This document shows positions 1 to 8,023 of a stretch of DNA of 48,714 nucleotides, one piece after another. The notes beneath the pieces were generated by a model. The model was not told the origin of the DNA and made no database searches. It worked only from the letters and a program-made list of their open reading frames with translations. Source of the stretch: JALYTZ01 sp036559125 (GTDB taxonomy: Bacteria > Vulcanimicrobiota > Vulcanimicrobiia > Vulcanimicrobiales > Vulcanimicrobiaceae); assembly GCA_036559125.1 (NCBI GenBank), contig DATBTT010000076.1, positions 1 through 48,714 of the forward strand. Direction: 5' to 3'. How positions within the stretch are numbered: position 1 is the stretch's first letter; every line of letters starts with the position of its first letter. The translations under genes were made by a program, and so were the position numbers.

Positions 1-1
1 C

Positions 2-88
2 TCCCCGCATATGGGGCTCTGGTTTCACGATCGAGACGGCTATCGCTGGGAACTCTCGGTCCAAAACGGCGCCGAAACAAGCAGTTGA
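2..88 (+). CDS. VOC-superfamily protein, C-terminal fragment (cut by window edge)
   Basis: An open frame enters from the left edge and stops at TGA 86-88, giving only the last 28 residues. It contains HMGLWFHDRDGYRWEL, which matches the final beta strand of vicinal-oxygen-chelate (glyoxalase / extradiol dioxygenase / bleomycin-resistance) domains. There the Glu of the WEL motif is usually a metal ligand and FxDPDGxxWEL is typical. The substrate cannot be told from this fragment. It lies on the same strand as the next gene, about 50 bases away. The domain call is fairly safe; anything finer is not. Confidence 0.6.
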   Translation, partial: SPHMGLWFHDRDGYRWELSVQNGAETSS

Positions 89-114
89 GCGGTTGGATGC
101 AGGCGTAGCCGCCC

Positions 115-132
115 GCATATCGCGGTATATGC
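115..132. promoter_or_regulatory. Inverted repeat GCATAT-N6-ATATGC, possible operator
   Basis: A perfect 6-base inverted repeat (GCATAT at 115-120, ATATGC at 127-132, spacer CGCGGT) ends 9 bases before the ATG at 142. A similar half-site (TGCGATATAT) overlaps that start. It could be an operator or a small mRNA hairpin over the ribosome binding region. No regulator gene is visible nearby, so function is inference. Confidence 0.25.
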
Positions 133-141
133 CCGCAACGT

Positions 142-501
142 ATGCGATATATCCAGCTAGCCTTCGATGCCGGCGATCCGCTCCGCGTCCTCGACGCGCG
201 CGCGACGATTTTGGCCGAACTCGAGCAGAATGGCGCGACGGCCGAATCCTTGTTCGACGCGAAGATCCTCATTAGCGAGATTCTGAGCGCGCAGATGCAA
301 CGCGGGCGCCTTGCCGTCGTACTCGAACTCAACTGGAATGGCTCGCAGGCGTACTTGGACGTGTGGGCTCAAAAAGCGGCGATAGATTCGCCTTCGGACG
401 AAGCGGAATTGCGCCGCAGGCTGATCGTTTCGGTCGCCGATCGTGTGTCGGACGAGCCGAGCGTTCAAGGAGAACATACGCGCTTTCGCATTCCGTCGTG
501 A
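142..501 (+). CDS. Small protein resembling a degenerate GHKL anti-sigma-type ATPase domain
   Basis: A 119-residue protein with no signal peptide or membrane segment. Its layout follows the HATPase_c_2 (RsbW/SpoIIAB-like) pattern: an N-terminal helix, then a helix DAKILISEILSAQ where active members have ExxxNA, then paired strands (VVLELNWNG, YLDVWAQ), and a C-terminal strand RFRIP like the usual last strand. The Asn of the N box and the DxG of the G1 box are missing, so ATP binding is doubtful. This could be a dead regulatory partner or an unrelated fold. It is convergent with the aldehyde dehydrogenase gene. No clear Shine-Dalgarno sequence precedes the ATG. Confidence 0.45.
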   Translation: MRYIQLAFDAGDPLRVLDARATILAELEQNGATAESLFDAKILISEILSAQMQRGRLAVVLELNWNGSQAYLDVWAQKAAIDSPSDEAELRRRLIVSVADRVSDEPSVQGEHTRFRIPS

Positions 502-522
502 AACCGCCGGGACCGGCCATAC

Positions 523-2112
523 CTATCCCGCGAGCGCGGCAGCCGCTACCGAGATGAAGCGCCCCGGCGACGGGTGCGCTTCGAACGCACAGAGACGTTC
601 GCCGATGGTGGCCTGCATCCGGTTCGTAATAAAAAACGATGGTTTGGGAAACGGACGAAACGGCGCGGACACCACGCTCTTTTGCGCGCGGGCGAAGAGG
701 TAGCTGTTGTGAACGAAGCCGATCCCGCTGCCGGCGGCATCGAGGGTATTCCCTGGATACGCCCCCCACGGGGTCTCCGCGATGAAATAGCCGACGCCGG
801 CCCAGGTGTTGACGGCAATGCATCCGTAGCGTAATTCCGCAATCGCGCGGTCGATCTGCGCGATCATGTGCCGTCGCGTTCTCGGATGAACGATCAGGTT
901 TACGCCAAGCGTGCCGGGCAGGCGTTGGTTGGAAAACGCAACGGCGTCGCGTAAAAACGCCGCGGGGTCACCGTCAATTTCGACGCAGCCTAGAACGTCG
1001 CAGAATGCTTCGCTCGTCAATAGTGGATCGTCGAGCCGTTCGACGCGTACCACCGGCCCCACACCCGGATGCAGCGCGAGCGCGTCGGCGCGCCGTCGTT
1101 GCGAGCCTGGATAGTATGCGGGGCGAGCGGCGCTCGCACGCAAGGCGTCGGCGAGCGCGGCGAGCAATTTCGGCGTGCCGTCCCACGCCTTGGACAGAAG
1201 AAGAACTTGCGAGGCCACGCAGTTGTATCCCGCGTTGTGCAGCTTTTGCGTTGCGATGTGTTCGGCCTGAAATCGAAAGTCCGATGCGCTCCAATTGCCC
1301 GGTATGACGATGGTTGGGCTGACGTTGCCTAATTCGCTGGAGATCGGTTTCGTATCGTTGAGTTCGGCGACGATCGCGTCGTGCGTGCTCGTACTACCCG
1401 TGATGTGAATCTCGTCCACGAGATCGTGCGAGCACAAAAACTTTCCTACGGTTGCATCGCCATAGGCGAAACGCAGATATCCGGCGCGAACGAACGGTTC
1501 GAAAACCCGCTCGAAGAGTGGCCCCAAAAACGCGTTGATCGGATTCATTTTGAGGATGCATACGCTTCCCTCAGCGATGAACTTGTACAAAATGTCCAGC
1601 ACCGGAATGCTCGAGATGTTCCCGGCTCCCAAAACGAGCGCAACGCGTCCCGAAGGTTCGGGCTCGCGGTAAAACGTCGCCATGCTGCTTGCGAGATCGC
1701 CGGCTCCGACGTCGCGCTGCATCCACACTTCGGCCCGCACGCCCGGCAAAAGCAATGCGTCGTACGGGGTGCTCGGATAAACCCCGACGACGAGTTGCCC
1801 GTCTGCTCGCGCGCGAACGCTACCGCGCGGCAAGCGTGGCGACCCATACCGGGCGACGTCGCGCAAGCTGCGAACGTAACGGTTGAGCGCGTAGAGCACG
1901 GCCCACGGACCCGAGATCCACTCCTCGCCCACAAGCGCCGAATCCGGTGCGATCCCCTTAGCCGCGGCGGCCGCCGCCGCCCATTCCCGCGCGCAGCTTG
2001 CAACGCCGGCGCGCACCGCGAGTAAATACTCGATCTTTGTTCCGACCGGTAACCGAGCCCAGCCGTGCCGCCGCTCGTGCAACACGCGAAGATCGCGCTC
2101 GATCTGCTCCAT
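523..2112 (-). CDS. Aldehyde dehydrogenase superfamily protein
   Basis: A 529-residue cytoplasmic NAD(P)-dependent aldehyde dehydrogenase-like protein, which would oxidise an aldehyde to an acid or acyl derivative. Visible family marks are a Rossmann-type stretch VALVLGAGNISSIPVLD, the lysine-containing CILKMNP segment (cofactor-binding Lys), a HITGST motif (ITGST in ALDHs), an ELGNVSP segment matching the catalytic-Glu motif ELGGKxP, and NAGYNCVAS, where the Cys is the expected nucleophile. Usual family length is about 480-500, so the C-terminal part is slightly long. The exact substrate is unknown. Start ATG at 2112 gives MEQIERDL; no strong ribosome binding site precedes it. It is convergent with the small gene ending at 501, and a short unknown gene lies just upstream on the same strand. 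Confidence 0.85.
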   Translation of the reverse strand: MEQIERDLRVLHERRHGWARLPVGTKIEYLLAVRAGVASCAREWAAAAAAAKGIAPDSALVGEEWISGPWAVLYALNRYVRSLRDVARYGSPRLPRGSVRARADGQLVVGVYPSTPYDALLLPGVRAEVWMQRDVGAGDLASSMATFYREPEPSGRVALVLGAGNISSIPVLDILYKFIAEGSVCILKMNPINAFLGPLFERVFEPFVRAGYLRFAYGDATVGKFLCSHDLVDEIHITGSTSTHDAIVAELNDTKPISSELGNVSPTIVIPGNWSASDFRFQAEHIATQKLHNAGYNCVASQVLLLSKAWDGTPKLLAALADALRASAARPAYYPGSQRRRADALALHPGVGPVVRVERLDDPLLTSEAFCDVLGCVEIDGDPAAFLRDAVAFSNQRLPGTLGVNLIVHPRTRRHMIAQIDRAIAELRYGCIAVNTWAGVGYFIAETPWGAYPGNTLDAAGSGIGFVHNSYLFARAQKSVVSAPFRPFPKPSFFITNRMQATIGERLCAFEAHPSPGRFISVAAAALAG

Positions 2113-2174
2113 CGCAGCCTGGTTCGCGTCGCATACGGTAGCGCCCGCTACGCGTTACTGCGCAGGGATCGAAG

Positions 2175-2534
2175 TTAGGCGCGTTGCGGCAGCGGTTCGA
2201 GACCGGTCAGCACGAAATTGAACTCGGCTTCGGCGTGTGCGTCTTCTTTCGCACGCACGTAGAATGCGAATGCATGCCCGGGATTAACGGCGCGTACCAG
2301 ATGCGCCAGTTGACCGGTCGCATGAATGTGGCAGATGAGCCGCCGTCCGCGCCGCACCTCGAAACGTATCCCATCCCGAAGCTCGTACACGCCGCCGCGA
2401 TATCCCTCGAGGGTTATGCCGTCGGCGAAGAATGTCGTAAAGTAATCGCCGTCGAGTTGCGCGTACGCGCCGTGAACGATTTTCGTGGCTTCGGCTACGG
2501 GATCGAACGTGTCGTAAAGGCTCATATCGTTCAC
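2175..2534 (-). CDS. Small hypothetical protein
   Basis: A 119-residue protein of unknown function, not recognised with confidence. It has no membrane segment or signal peptide. The N-terminal half (helix rich in Glu/Ala, then DYFTTFFADGITLEGYRGG) and alternating strands later (RRLICHIHATG, HAFAFYVRAK, AEFNFVLTGLE) suggest a small alpha+beta fold, perhaps SnoaL/NTF2-like; this is only an impression. The start chosen is GTG 2534, with a weak GGAA about nine bases upstream; ATG 2525 is an alternative. It sits about 60 bases upstream of the aldehyde dehydrogenase gene on the same strand, so the two may be co-transcribed. Confidence 0.5.
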   Translation of the reverse strand: MNDMSLYDTFDPVAEATKIVHGAYAQLDGDYFTTFFADGITLEGYRGGVYELRDGIRFEVRRGRRLICHIHATGQLAHLVRAVNPGHAFAFYVRAKEDAHAEAEFNFVLTGLEPLPQRA

Positions 2535-2705
2535 ATCGGCATTCCGGCGCGCGACGTACAGCCGGCGCGGCCGCGCTTTGAAAAGCGATAGTTAAAAACC
2601 GCGCGCAGGCAGGGCGACGCGTCCCGACAAACAGTCTCTAGTCGTCGGGAATGATGCGCTACGTCATCAAACGCGCACCACCGACTAAAGGGAGTAAATC
2701 AACCG

Positions 2706-3077
2706 ATGGAAACGACCGTTACCGCCGCCGGGGTTGACGCGATCTATTTTCCGGTCAAGGACGTGCAGCGCTCGATCGCTTTTTACCGCGACACTGTCGG
2801 CGCCGAGCCGTCGAACGTGTCGGAGGAGTGGGGCGCCGAATACGACTTGCCCGAAGGCGCGGGATGGGGCTTTGGGCCGGCCCATATGTTCGGAGGCAAC
2901 ACCAACCCCGCGACGGTATTCTTTACGATTCCGGACGTACGCGCCGCCGTCGAACGGTTGCGCGCCAAGGGCGGCTACGAGGTCGGCGACGTCATGGAAT
3001 CACCGGTCTGCACCATGGCATTCGTGAGCGATGGCGAGGGCAATACGCTCTGTCTCCACCAGCGCAAACCGTCGTAG
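2706..3077 (+). CDS. VOC family (glyoxalase/bleomycin-resistance-like) protein
   Basis: A 123-residue single VOC domain. It opens with AIYFPVKDVQRSIAFYRDTVG, the classic first beta-alpha unit (strand, VxDxxxSxxFY helix). It ends with VSDGEGNTLCLHQ, equivalent to the DPDGNxxxL last strand, although the usual C-terminal metal-binding Glu is replaced (LCLHQ). A role as a canonical metal-dependent glyoxalase is therefore uncertain; a binding or resistance protein is possible. Ribosome binding site AAAGGGAG lies about 10 bases before ATG 2706. It stands alone on the plus strand and converges with the succinate dehydrogenase operon. A dispersed repeat copy lies immediately after its stop. Confidence 0.8.
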   Translation: METTVTAAGVDAIYFPVKDVQRSIAFYRDTVGAEPSNVSEEWGAEYDLPEGAGWGFGPAHMFGGNTNPATVFFTIPDVRAAVERLRAKGGYEVGDVMESPVCTMAFVSDGEGNTLCLHQRKPS

Positions 3078-3080
3078 CGG

Positions 3081-3100
3081 CCCTTCGACAGGCTCAGGAC
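3081..3100 (-). repeat. Dispersed intergenic repeat copy (GTCCTGAGCCTGTCGAAGGG)
   Basis: Read on the minus strand this is GTCCTGAGCCTGTCGAAGGG. Its core CTGAGCxTGTCGAAG recurs at 19354-19380 and, in tandem, at 41043-41099. It lies in the 22-base gap between the convergent VOC and sdhE genes, running a few bases into the latter's stop. See the finding on the repeat family. Confidence 0.6.
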
Positions 3101-4050
3101 TACGCGATGAGGTCGCGCTCGACCAGGATCGCGCGGGGATCGATCAGGTGCTTGTTGAGTCCCAACTTTTCGGCCGGGACTCCGAGCGCGAACGCGACGA
3201 GTTGCGGAAGATGGAAGGTCGGCAGATCGGTGCGCCCCCAGCGGGCGGCGGCGTCCTGCTGGTAGCCGTCGAGCGCGAGATGGCACAGCGGGCAGGGCGT
3301 GATCACCGCTTCCGCGCCGTGCTCCTTGGCCATGCGCATGTTTTGACCGACCATCGACGTCGCGACGCCGTCTTTCTCTAATTGGATGTGGAAACCGCAG
3401 CAGCGCGTTTTGCCTGCGTAGTCGATGGGCTCGCCGCCGATCGCCTCGATCAAGTCCTCCAGCGAATGCGGATTGCGGGCCGATTCCCAACCGTTGACCT
3501 TCTCCGGACGGATGATGTGGCATCCGTAAAACGGCGCGACCTTTAATCCGTTTAGCGGACGCACGACCATCTTGCGAAGGTTGTCCAAACCGATGTCGTC
3601 GATCAGCAACCAGAGCAGGTGGCGAACGGTGACGTTGCCCGCGTACTTGGCGCCGAACTTGCCGAGAATGCCGTTTGCTTGGAGCATGCGCTCTTCGCTT
3701 TCGAGTAGTTCTTTATTGGCGGCGCGCATGTGGCCCGTGCACGTGGAACAGATCGTGATGACGTCGTCGAGTCCGAGCGCTTCGGCCTGGGCGTAGGTGC
3801 GGGCGTTGAGCACTCGAGCGACGTCGCGATTGGTGTCGTTGACGACCGAGGCGCCACAGCACGAGGCGGCGGTTAATTCGATCAATTCGATGCCGATTTT
3901 ATCGGCTAGGAGCATCGTCGAATTGAAGAGTTCTTTGCACGACTCTTTGGCGACGCATCCCGGAAAGAATCCGTACCGTTTGCTCTGAGAGCTATGCGTG
4001 TGCTTGTGCGAATCGGTCGCGCGGTCTTCGGGCAAAAGTGTGGCCGACAT
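3100..4050 (-). CDS. sdhE: E-type succinate dehydrogenase third subunit, HdrB-like (two CCG domains)
   Basis: A 316-residue soluble iron-sulfur protein that takes the place of the membrane anchors (SdhC/D) in E-type succinate:quinone oxidoreductases and methylmenaquinol:fumarate reductases. It carries two complete cysteine-rich CCG modules: C32, C64-C65, C101-x2-C104, and C177, C217-C218, C253-x2-C256. These are the signature of heterodisulfide reductase subunit B. In the family they hold non-cubane Fe-S clusters and mediate membrane association and quinone reaction. The first ~25 residues are polar and His-rich. No transmembrane helix is present. Its ATG overlaps the sdhB stop by one base (TAATG), so translation is coupled. 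It is the last gene of the sdhABE operon. sdhE here means the E-type subunit, not the unrelated flavinylation factor of the same name. Confidence 0.9.
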   Translation of the reverse strand: MSATLLPEDRATDSHKHTHSSQSKRYGFFPGCVAKESCKELFNSTMLLADKIGIELIELTAASCCGASVVNDTNRDVARVLNARTYAQAEALGLDDVITICSTCTGHMRAANKELLESEERMLQANGILGKFGAKYAGNVTVRHLLWLLIDDIGLDNLRKMVVRPLNGLKVAPFYGCHIIRPEKVNGWESARNPHSLEDLIEAIGGEPIDYAGKTRCCGFHIQLEKDGVATSMVGQNMRMAKEHGAEAVITPCPLCHLALDGYQQDAAARWGRTDLPTFHLPQLVAFALGVPAEKLGLNKHLIDPRAILVERDLIA

Positions 4051-5009
4051 TAGCTTACGGGGACCTCCAAAGCTTCAAAAATAGTCCGGACTTCATCGAC
4101 TTTCGGAATCGGCTTGAGGAACGGGGGAGGCAATTTGCCCTTAGAGGCCATGCGCAACCCGAGGGGCGCGACTTTCAACAATCCGACGATATTGAAACGA
4201 CCGATCGTGCCTTGGATGAGTTCGGTTTCGGCGAGCATTCCGGTCTGCTTGATCGTCTTGTTAGTCGTGAGCGCGTGGCGCGGTCCGCGTTCGTTCATCA
4301 TGACGCGATCTTGGATCGCCGCGCGTTTGACGTCCACGATGCGGTCGTGCGGGTCGACGTGCTTGGGACAATACGAACACGCGTAACAATGCGCGCATAG
4401 CCACAGATAGTCTTCGCTGATCTGCGCGATGCGCTCGTCGCGCTTTGCGTCGCGCACGTCTTCGATAAAACGATACGCATACGCGATGGCGGCCGGTCCG
4501 GCAAACGACGGGTCGACGCTGACGACGGGGCAGAGCGCATAGCACGTCGCGCACATCACGCAATTGGCGACGTCGACGAGCTTGCGCATGTCCTCGGGGC
4601 TAACGCGCCGCTCTCGGTCGTGGTCCTCGTCGCGGTCTTCGGGTTGCAGGTACGGTTTCAGGCGCGTGTACTTGTCCCAGAACGGGTCCATGTGCACGAC
4701 CATGTCTTTCATGGGCTGAAAATTCGGCATCGGATCGACTTTGATCGTGCCGTCCTTGGTGACGACGTCCTTGCAATTGGTCTTGCACGCTAAGCCGGTC
4801 ACCCCGTTGATGTTCATCGAACACGACCCGCAGATCGCCGACCGGCACGAACGCCGGAAGCTGATCGAACCGTCGACCTGCGCTTTGGCCTCTTCGAGGG
4901 CGTCGAGCACCGTGATATTCTCGGGCGCTTCAACGGTAACGACGTCGCGGTGGGGAACCGTGTCCACTGCCTCGTCGAATCGGAAAATATCGAGTTTGAT
5001 CTGTGCCAT
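4050..5009 (-). CDS. sdhB: Succinate dehydrogenase/fumarate reductase iron-sulfur subunit
   Basis: A 319-residue electron-transfer subunit. The [2Fe-2S] ligands are C55-x4-C60-x2-C63 and C75. The first ferredoxin motif is C150-x2-C153-x2-C156-x3-C160-P. The second motif reads C205-x2-C208-x2-C211-x2-C214-P. Classical SdhB coordinates a [3Fe-4S] cluster at this second site; the additional Cys seen here is the feature described for E-type enzymes, where it becomes a [4Fe-4S] cluster. The protein is longer than E. coli SdhB (about 238), mainly at the C-terminus after residue 225, which may contact the HdrB-like subunit. Its ATG follows directly after the sdhA stop codon with no gap. Confidence 0.93.
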   Translation of the reverse strand: MAQIKLDIFRFDEAVDTVPHRDVVTVEAPENITVLDALEEAKAQVDGSISFRRSCRSAICGSCSMNINGVTGLACKTNCKDVVTKDGTIKVDPMPNFQPMKDMVVHMDPFWDKYTRLKPYLQPEDRDEDHDRERRVSPEDMRKLVDVANCVMCATCYALCPVVSVDPSFAGPAAIAYAYRFIEDVRDAKRDERIAQISEDYLWLCAHCYACSYCPKHVDPHDRIVDVKRAAIQDRVMMNERGPRHALTTNKTIKQTGMLAETELIQGTIGRFNIVGLLKVAPLGLRMASKGKLPPPFLKPIPKVDEVRTIFEALEVPVS

Positions 5010-6695
5010 TTAATACGATCTTACCTGTGGCTGCCATTTGGTGATCTCGACTTTGCGCGAGTAGTCGAGTTTGGGGTCGTCGCCGCCGTTGCGCCATGCG
5101 AGCGTGTGCTTCATCCACTCGTCGTCGTTGCGTTCGGGATAATCGGTTCGCGATTGCGCGCCACGCGATTCCGTGCGCTGCAGCGCCCCATTAGCCAGGC
5201 ACTGTGCGGCGTCGATGAGGAAGTCGGTCTCGAGCGTATTGACGAGGTCCGTATTGAACGTCTTGGATTTGTCCATGACGTAGCAGCTCTCGTCGAAAGC
5301 CTTACGAACGCGGCGCAACTCGTCGACCGCGATCTGCAGACCTTTTTGATCGCGGAAGATGAAGGTGTTCTCGCTCATCGTCGTATTCATCGCGCGACGC
5401 AGCGCCGGAGCCCGTTCGCCGGTCGTGCGCGAGAGTAGCCGGCCGATCTTATCTTTTTGCTCGCCGAGCGTTCGCTCCGAAGGTTTGACGCTACCGATTT
5501 GTTTGACGTACTCGACGGCGTGCTTGCCGGCGCGGGCGCCGAAGACGATCGTCTCAAGAAGCGAATTGCCACCCAGGCGGTTGGCGCCGTGCACGCTCGC
5601 GCAGGCCGTTTCGCCGGCCGCGTACACGCCCGGTATGCGCGTAGCGCCCCATTTATCCGTTTCGATGCCGCCCATCGTGTAATGCGCGCCGGGAAGAATC
5701 GGAATCGGTTCTTCGATCGCGTCTTTACCGGTCGCGTCCATTGCCAGCTCCCGGATCTGCGGCAAGCGCTCGAGAATCTTTTCGCGGCCGAGATGACGGA
5801 TGTCCAGGAAGACGCATCCGTCGACGCCGCGGCCTTCGAGAATTTCGGTCCATTCAGCGCGGGAGACGACGTCGCGCGAGGCGAGCTCGCCCTTGTTCGG
5901 GGCATATTTGAACATGAAGCGCTCGCCGGCGGCATTGAGCAGGTGCCCGCCTTCGCCGCGCGCCCCCTCGGTCATGAGCACGCCGTTTTCTTTGAGCGTC
6001 GTCGGATGGAACTGCATGAACTCCATGTCCATGAGCGGGATGCCGCCCTGAAACGCGATTCCCATGCCGTCCGCCGTCGAAGCGTAGCCGTTGGTGGTTT
6101 TTAGGTACATGCGACCGGCGCCGCCCGTGGCGAAGATCGTCGCTTTCGCGGTAATCAGCTCGAGCTCGCCGTTGCGCATGTTATAGGCAACGACGCCGGT
6201 GCCGACGCCGTCCTCGACGCAGAGCGCGGAACAGAAATATTCTTCGTAGACCTTGATGTTGAAACGCTCGAGTTGTTCCCAAAGGGTGTGCAGAATGACC
6301 AAACCCGTGACGTCTGCGGAGTAGCACGTGCGCGGCGAGCCGGCGCCGCCGAACGGACGCTGGGCGATGCGGCCGTCGGGCATGCGCGAGAATATGCAGC
6401 CGCGATGCTCGAGCCATACGATTTGATGCGGTGCGTCTTCGCACATCGCCTCGATCGCGCTCTGGTCGCCGAGGTAATCCGAGCCCTTGGCGGTATCGAA
6501 GGCGTGGTTCTCGGGAGCGTCGTCCTCTCGATTACCCAGAGCGGCGTTTATGCCGCCTTGCGCCGCGCCGGAGTGGCTGCGAACGGGGTGCATCTTGGTG
6601 ACGATGGCGACGTCGGCACCGAGCTCGGCCGCCTCGACGGCCGCGCGCATGCCTGCTAAGCCGCCACCGATGACGACCACGTCGTGCTTGATCAA
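5010..6695 (-). CDS. sdhA: Succinate dehydrogenase/fumarate reductase flavoprotein subunit
   Basis: A 561-residue FAD-containing catalytic subunit that oxidises succinate to fumarate, or the reverse. It has the Rossmann motif VVVIGGGLAGM near the N-terminus and RSHSGAAQGG, whose His41 is the covalent-FAD position. HPTTL and the SVHGANRLGGNSLLE motif of the active-site/FAD region are also present. The start chosen is TTG 6695 because it gives the normal N-terminus (IKHDVVVIGGG) and has GGAAAGG seven bases upstream; the open frame continues to 6776 but that extension is not family-like. It is the first gene of sdhA-sdhB-sdhE. A diguanylate-cyclase-like gene lies 114 bases upstream on the same strand. 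Confidence 0.95.
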   Translation of the reverse strand: MIKHDVVVIGGGLAGMRAAVEAAELGADVAIVTKMHPVRSHSGAAQGGINAALGNREDDAPENHAFDTAKGSDYLGDQSAIEAMCEDAPHQIVWLEHRGCIFSRMPDGRIAQRPFGGAGSPRTCYSADVTGLVILHTLWEQLERFNIKVYEEYFCSALCVEDGVGTGVVAYNMRNGELELITAKATIFATGGAGRMYLKTTNGYASTADGMGIAFQGGIPLMDMEFMQFHPTTLKENGVLMTEGARGEGGHLLNAAGERFMFKYAPNKGELASRDVVSRAEWTEILEGRGVDGCVFLDIRHLGREKILERLPQIRELAMDATGKDAIEEPIPILPGAHYTMGGIETDKWGATRIPGVYAAGETACASVHGANRLGGNSLLETIVFGARAGKHAVEYVKQIGSVKPSERTLGEQKDKIGRLLSRTTGERAPALRRAMNTTMSENTFIFRDQKGLQIAVDELRRVRKAFDESCYVMDKSKTFNTDLVNTLETDFLIDAAQCLANGALQRTESRGAQSRTDYPERNDDEWMKHTLAWRNGGDDPKLDYSRKVEITKWQPQVRSY

Positions 6696-6809
6696 ATTCG
6701 GACCTTTCCCGGGTGGTGAAAAGCTATGCTTCTTTATACTACTCCGCGGACCGGGGTCCCATGACCTTAGTGGCACGGATTAAGAGCGAGCAGCCCGACT
6801 CTTGGAAAG

Positions 6810-7961
6810 CTAGGGCTTGACCTCGGTGGCGGAGGTGCTCAAAACGTGCCCGCGGGCGTAGAATTTGTATTGGTTTTTGCCGGCCTGCTTGGCCACGTAC
6901 AGTGCTTCGTCGGCGGCAAAGAAGAGCGTGCGGCCGTCGACGCCGTCGGTGGGAAACATTGCGATGCCGATCGACGATGGCAGCCCGTTGCGGCGAAGCG
7001 AGCCTTGAATGCGCTCGACCGCGCGCCGTGCATGCTCGCGCGTCGATTTGGCCATAACCAGCACGAACTCGTCCCCGGCGTATCGGGCCACGATGTCGCC
7101 CTTGCGGGCCGATTTGGTAAGAACCGCGGCGAACCGCTTGAGCGCGAGGTCGCCCAGGCCGTGACCTCCGGAATCATTGATCTTCTTTAAATCATCCAGG
7201 TCGAAAATCAGAAACGCCACCGGCGAATCGTAGCGCTGCGAGGCATGCAGTTCTCGATCGAGCATTTCGTTGAGGGCTCGGCGATTGGGTATGCCGGTCA
7301 AACTGTCGGTCAACGCAAGCCGCTGCGTCTCTTCCAGCAGGCGGCGCGTTTCTTCGTACAACCGGGCATTTTCGACGGCGATTGCGGCCTGGGCGGCGAA
7401 ATCGAGCAGAACGCGCAACTGATTCTCGGTGACGTGTTCGGAGGGTGGACCGTCGACGTACAGCATGCCGCGCACGACGTCGCGCGCGACCAGGGGCGCG
7501 ATGCAGTACGAACCGTTCGTGTCGTCGAGCGGCCTGTCGGGGTCTTCGGCCGTACCGAAGGCGACTTGCATTTCGCCGGTGGCGATGTCGTGCAACGTGG
7601 AATTGGGGCGGAAGCCGAGCGGATCGGTTGCATGAACGACGATCCCGCCGCTATCGCCTTCCAGGCGCCGGATGATGCTGCCGTTCTCGAGCACGTCGAA
7701 CAAGACGACGCGTCCGAACTTCAGTGACTCGCAGACGCCGCGCAGGACCATCGAAAGTATGTCGTTGATGTCGAGCGTGGAGTTGATGGTTGAAAACACT
7801 TGCTGAAGCACGAAGAGCTCGGCGTTTTGTTGAGCGTACTCGTCGCGCTCGGCCTCCAGCATGGCCATGCGCGACGTAAGCCGCTCGTTCTCCGCGAGGA
7901 GGGCGGCTATTTCGGTACCGGGCAAGGCTGTCGGCTCTGCGTCGGACAGGTTCGTGTCCAC
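6810..7961 (-). CDS. GAF-GGDEF diguanylate cyclase
   Basis: A 383-residue predicted cytoplasmic signalling protein. Residues ~15-50 form a coiled coil (ENERLTSRMAMLEAERDEY), followed by a GAF sensor domain (~50-200), a short linker helix and a GGDEF domain (~215-375). GGDEF enzymes join two GTP into c-di-GMP. The signature here is AGDEF, a tolerated variant of GGDEF. An RKGD sequence five residues before it matches the RxxD inhibitory I-site, so product inhibition is likely. No EAL domain or membrane segment is present. The start is GTG 7961, divergent from dnaE with a 62-base gap. It lies 114 bases upstream of sdhA on the same strand; co-transcription is possible but not shown. Confidence 0.9.
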   Translation of the reverse strand: MDTNLSDAEPTALPGTEIAALLAENERLTSRMAMLEAERDEYAQQNAELFVLQQVFSTINSTLDINDILSMVLRGVCESLKFGRVVLFDVLENGSIIRRLEGDSGGIVVHATDPLGFRPNSTLHDIATGEMQVAFGTAEDPDRPLDDTNGSYCIAPLVARDVVRGMLYVDGPPSEHVTENQLRVLLDFAAQAAIAVENARLYEETRRLLEETQRLALTDSLTGIPNRRALNEMLDRELHASQRYDSPVAFLIFDLDDLKKINDSGGHGLGDLALKRFAAVLTKSARKGDIVARYAGDEFVLVMAKSTREHARRAVERIQGSLRRNGLPSSIGIAMFPTDGVDGRTLFFAADEALYVAKQAGKNQYKFYARGHVLSTSATEVKP

Positions 7962-8023
7962 CTTTACTGTAACGTCGCTATCTCTGCGTTTCTTTAGTAA
8001 TTTTTTCGTCCATAGTCGAGGTC

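Noticed and set aside
6725..6760. A TATAAA motif upstream of sdhA (minus strand) as a promoter
   Set aside because: No -35 hexamer at a workable distance; a single -10-like string is too weak.
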